Source of the DNA: UBA7672 sp041166025
GTDB lineage: Bacteria > Pseudomonadota > Alphaproteobacteria > Caulobacterales > Hyphomonadaceae
DNA: 64,000 nt
Assembly (NCBI GenBank): GCA_041166025.1
Contig: JBEAMJ010000050.1
Location: 1-64,000, forward strand
Direction: 5' to 3'
Shown here in pieces: positions 63,012 through 64,000 of this stretch. The number at the start of each line of letters is the position of its first letter. Position 1 is the first letter of the stretch. The translations under genes were made by a program, and so were the position numbers. Under the pieces are notes generated by a model. It saw nothing but the letters and a program-made list of their open reading frames with translations. It ran no database searches and was not told the origin of the DNA.

Positions 63012-63697
63012 AACGGTTTCGTGCATCGGGGCCCACCGGCCTCGATGCGCCACCTTCCCCTCTTGAGTGCAACAGACTCAGGAGTGCCCACTCTGCCTGC
63101 AGCATCTTCGGCCGCACGACGCGTATACGCGATCGTCGCATTGTCGATCCAGCAGACACGTTCGGGAAACCAGCTTGGTGTCGGCGGGATCGCCTGAAAT
63201 ACACGCGCCAAACCCGACGCGCGAACTTCGTAGATATCCAACGCGTCAAGGTTCATTTCATCTCGTTCAGCCGAGACAACGTGCCGTCCATCGGGGGAAA
63301 AAAGTGGGTAGCCCTCCATCCGAAAGGTCGCTCCCGTTGTCCGGTCCAGCAGCTTCCAGAAGAGGTCCTCCTCTCCAAACGACAGGATCGCCAGAAATCG
63401 ACCATTCTGCAGAAGCTCAATCGCGTAGTCATACAACGAGAACTGGTTCTCAGCTGTCACCCAGCGACCGCTTAGCATTTGGACCGACAAGCTCTCATCT
63501 GGGTTTCGTTTCGCGATCTCGGGGTGCGCAAGATTGAAGAGTTTCTCGAGATTTTCGGCGCAGTCCGCAATTAGACTATCGGGACACTCCAGGCGCGACC
63601 CGTCGACCTGAGTGAGTGGGACCTGAGCAACGGCCGTATTGCCGACGACAGCCATGAGGGCGAGGCAGAAGAGTCCTCTCAAGATGCCTGGCGACAT
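63008..63697 (-). CDS. Secreted protein of unknown function
   Basis: A 229-residue protein with a signal peptide (GLFCLALMAVVGNTAVA). The mature part contains AENLEKLFNLAHPEIAKRNP and a propeller-blade-like segment (GYPLFSPDGRHVVSAERDEM), but no full WD/PD40 domain. Six or so cysteines could form disulfides. It converges on fadJ with a four-base overlap. No function can be given. Confidence 0.7.
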   Translation of the reverse strand: MSPGILRGLFCLALMAVVGNTAVAQVPLTQVDGSRLECPDSLIADCAENLEKLFNLAHPEIAKRNPDESLSVQMLSGRWVTAENQFSLYDYAIELLQNGRFLAILSFGEEDLFWKLLDRTTGATFRMEGYPLFSPDGRHVVSAERDEMNLDALDIYEVRASGLARVFQAIPPTPSWFPERVCWIDNATIAYTRRAAEDAAGRVGTPESVALKRGRWRIEAGGPRCTKPF

Positions 63698-63706
63698 GGC
63701 CTCGTT

Positions 63707-64000
63707 CTATTTCCCAATATGCGTCTTCAGGAATTCGCCGAGCGCAGTGAGGACCTGGCGGCGGCTGGCATCTTCCACGAGGCTGTGATCATCGCCCTCG
63801 ATACGGATGTATTGCACAGGTTTACCCGCGGTCTTCAGCGCATCGTTCATCATCTCGCTCTGCCGGATGGGAACGACCAGGTCCGAGGCGCCGTGGATCA
63901 GCAGCACGGGCGCCTTGAACTTGTCAGCGTGGAGCGCGGGCGAGACAGCGTCGATAGCATCGCGGTCCTTGTCGGGGTCGCCGATCAGGGCTTCCCAGTA
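63707..64000 (-). CDS. Alpha/beta hydrolase, S9 prolyl-oligopeptidase type (C-terminal part)
   Basis: The last 97 residues of a gene that runs off the window edge. It reads YWEALIGDPDKDRDAI, then SPALHADKFKAPVLLIHG, with the catalytic Asp in GASDLVVP and the catalytic His in EGDDHSLVE. The Ser nucleophile lies outside the window. This C-terminus is typical of S9-family peptidases (dipeptidyl-peptidase or acylaminoacyl-peptidase-like). It is followed on the same strand by the secreted protein gene at 63697. Confidence 0.85.
   Translation of the reverse strand, partial: YWEALIGDPDKDRDAIDAVSPALHADKFKAPVLLIHGASDLVVPIRQSEMMNDALKTAGKPVQYIRIEGDDHSLVEDASRRQVLTALGEFLKTHIGK

Overview
The window is GC-rich DNA from an alphaproteobacterium, most likely of the Caulobacterales (Caulobacteraceae or Hyphomonadaceae). 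The evidence is a PodJ-like polarity protein whose upstream region carries a perfect CtrA-type site (TTAA-N7-TTAA) and three GANTC methylation sites, together with the dnaB/alr and radA/cvpA/purF gene sets typical of the class. No rRNA, tRNA or CRISPR array was recognised, and no sequence comparison could be run, so family names rest on motifs and remembered family patterns.

Layout. (1) 240-6127: a secreted YD-repeat/cadherin-like mini-protein, a small secreted partner and a 1452-residue RHS protein with a signal peptide, followed by a putative lipoprotein in the usual immunity-gene position. (2) 6280-15156, minus strand: a compact type II secretion operon in the order gspD-K-G-E-F-I-J-L-M-C, with overlapping or nearly abutting genes. 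(3) 15269-21107: a second copy of the RHS cassette, with the two small genes divergent from a 1457-residue RHS protein and a small downstream gene. (4) 21180-28866: mobile DNA, comprising an IS3-family element beside an IS256-family remnant, an ssb gene, a DUF6876-like gene, a frameshifted gene, a hairpin-rich non-coding stretch, a DUF3363-type relaxase and an AlpA-like regulator. No integrase or conjugation channel is visible. (5) 29042-40215: chromosomal genes, including two tandem DUF6491-like lipoproteins, an ArsC/YffB-like protein, a DUF6481-like protein, an NnrU-like membrane protein, panB, a YfgM-like protein, bamB, der, a NatAB-type ABC exporter and a FemAB/GNAT-like protein. (6) 40194-49788: a PLP decarboxylase, cysK, radA, cvpA, purF and an SDR on one side, converging with alr-mlaE-mlaF. 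(7) 49829-53120: dnaB, a TIGR02186-like protein and a TauE/SafE exporter. (8) 53217-64000: the podJ-like gene, then a MerR regulator and a fatty-acid beta-oxidation operon (acyl-CoA dehydrogenase, thiolase, a tiny membrane protein, FadJ-type multifunctional enzyme), a secreted protein and a truncated alpha/beta hydrolase.

The most unusual part is the first 21 kb. Two paralogous RHS cassettes bracket a complete core type II secretion operon. Every cassette protein has a Sec-type signal, the RHS N-termini are almost identical in protein but differ at many synonymous sites, and the RHS tips are unrelated and followed by different small genes. This fits polymorphic toxins that reach the periplasm by Sec and leave through the adjacent type II system, possibly helped by the two small secreted proteins. 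The export route and the helper role are inference.
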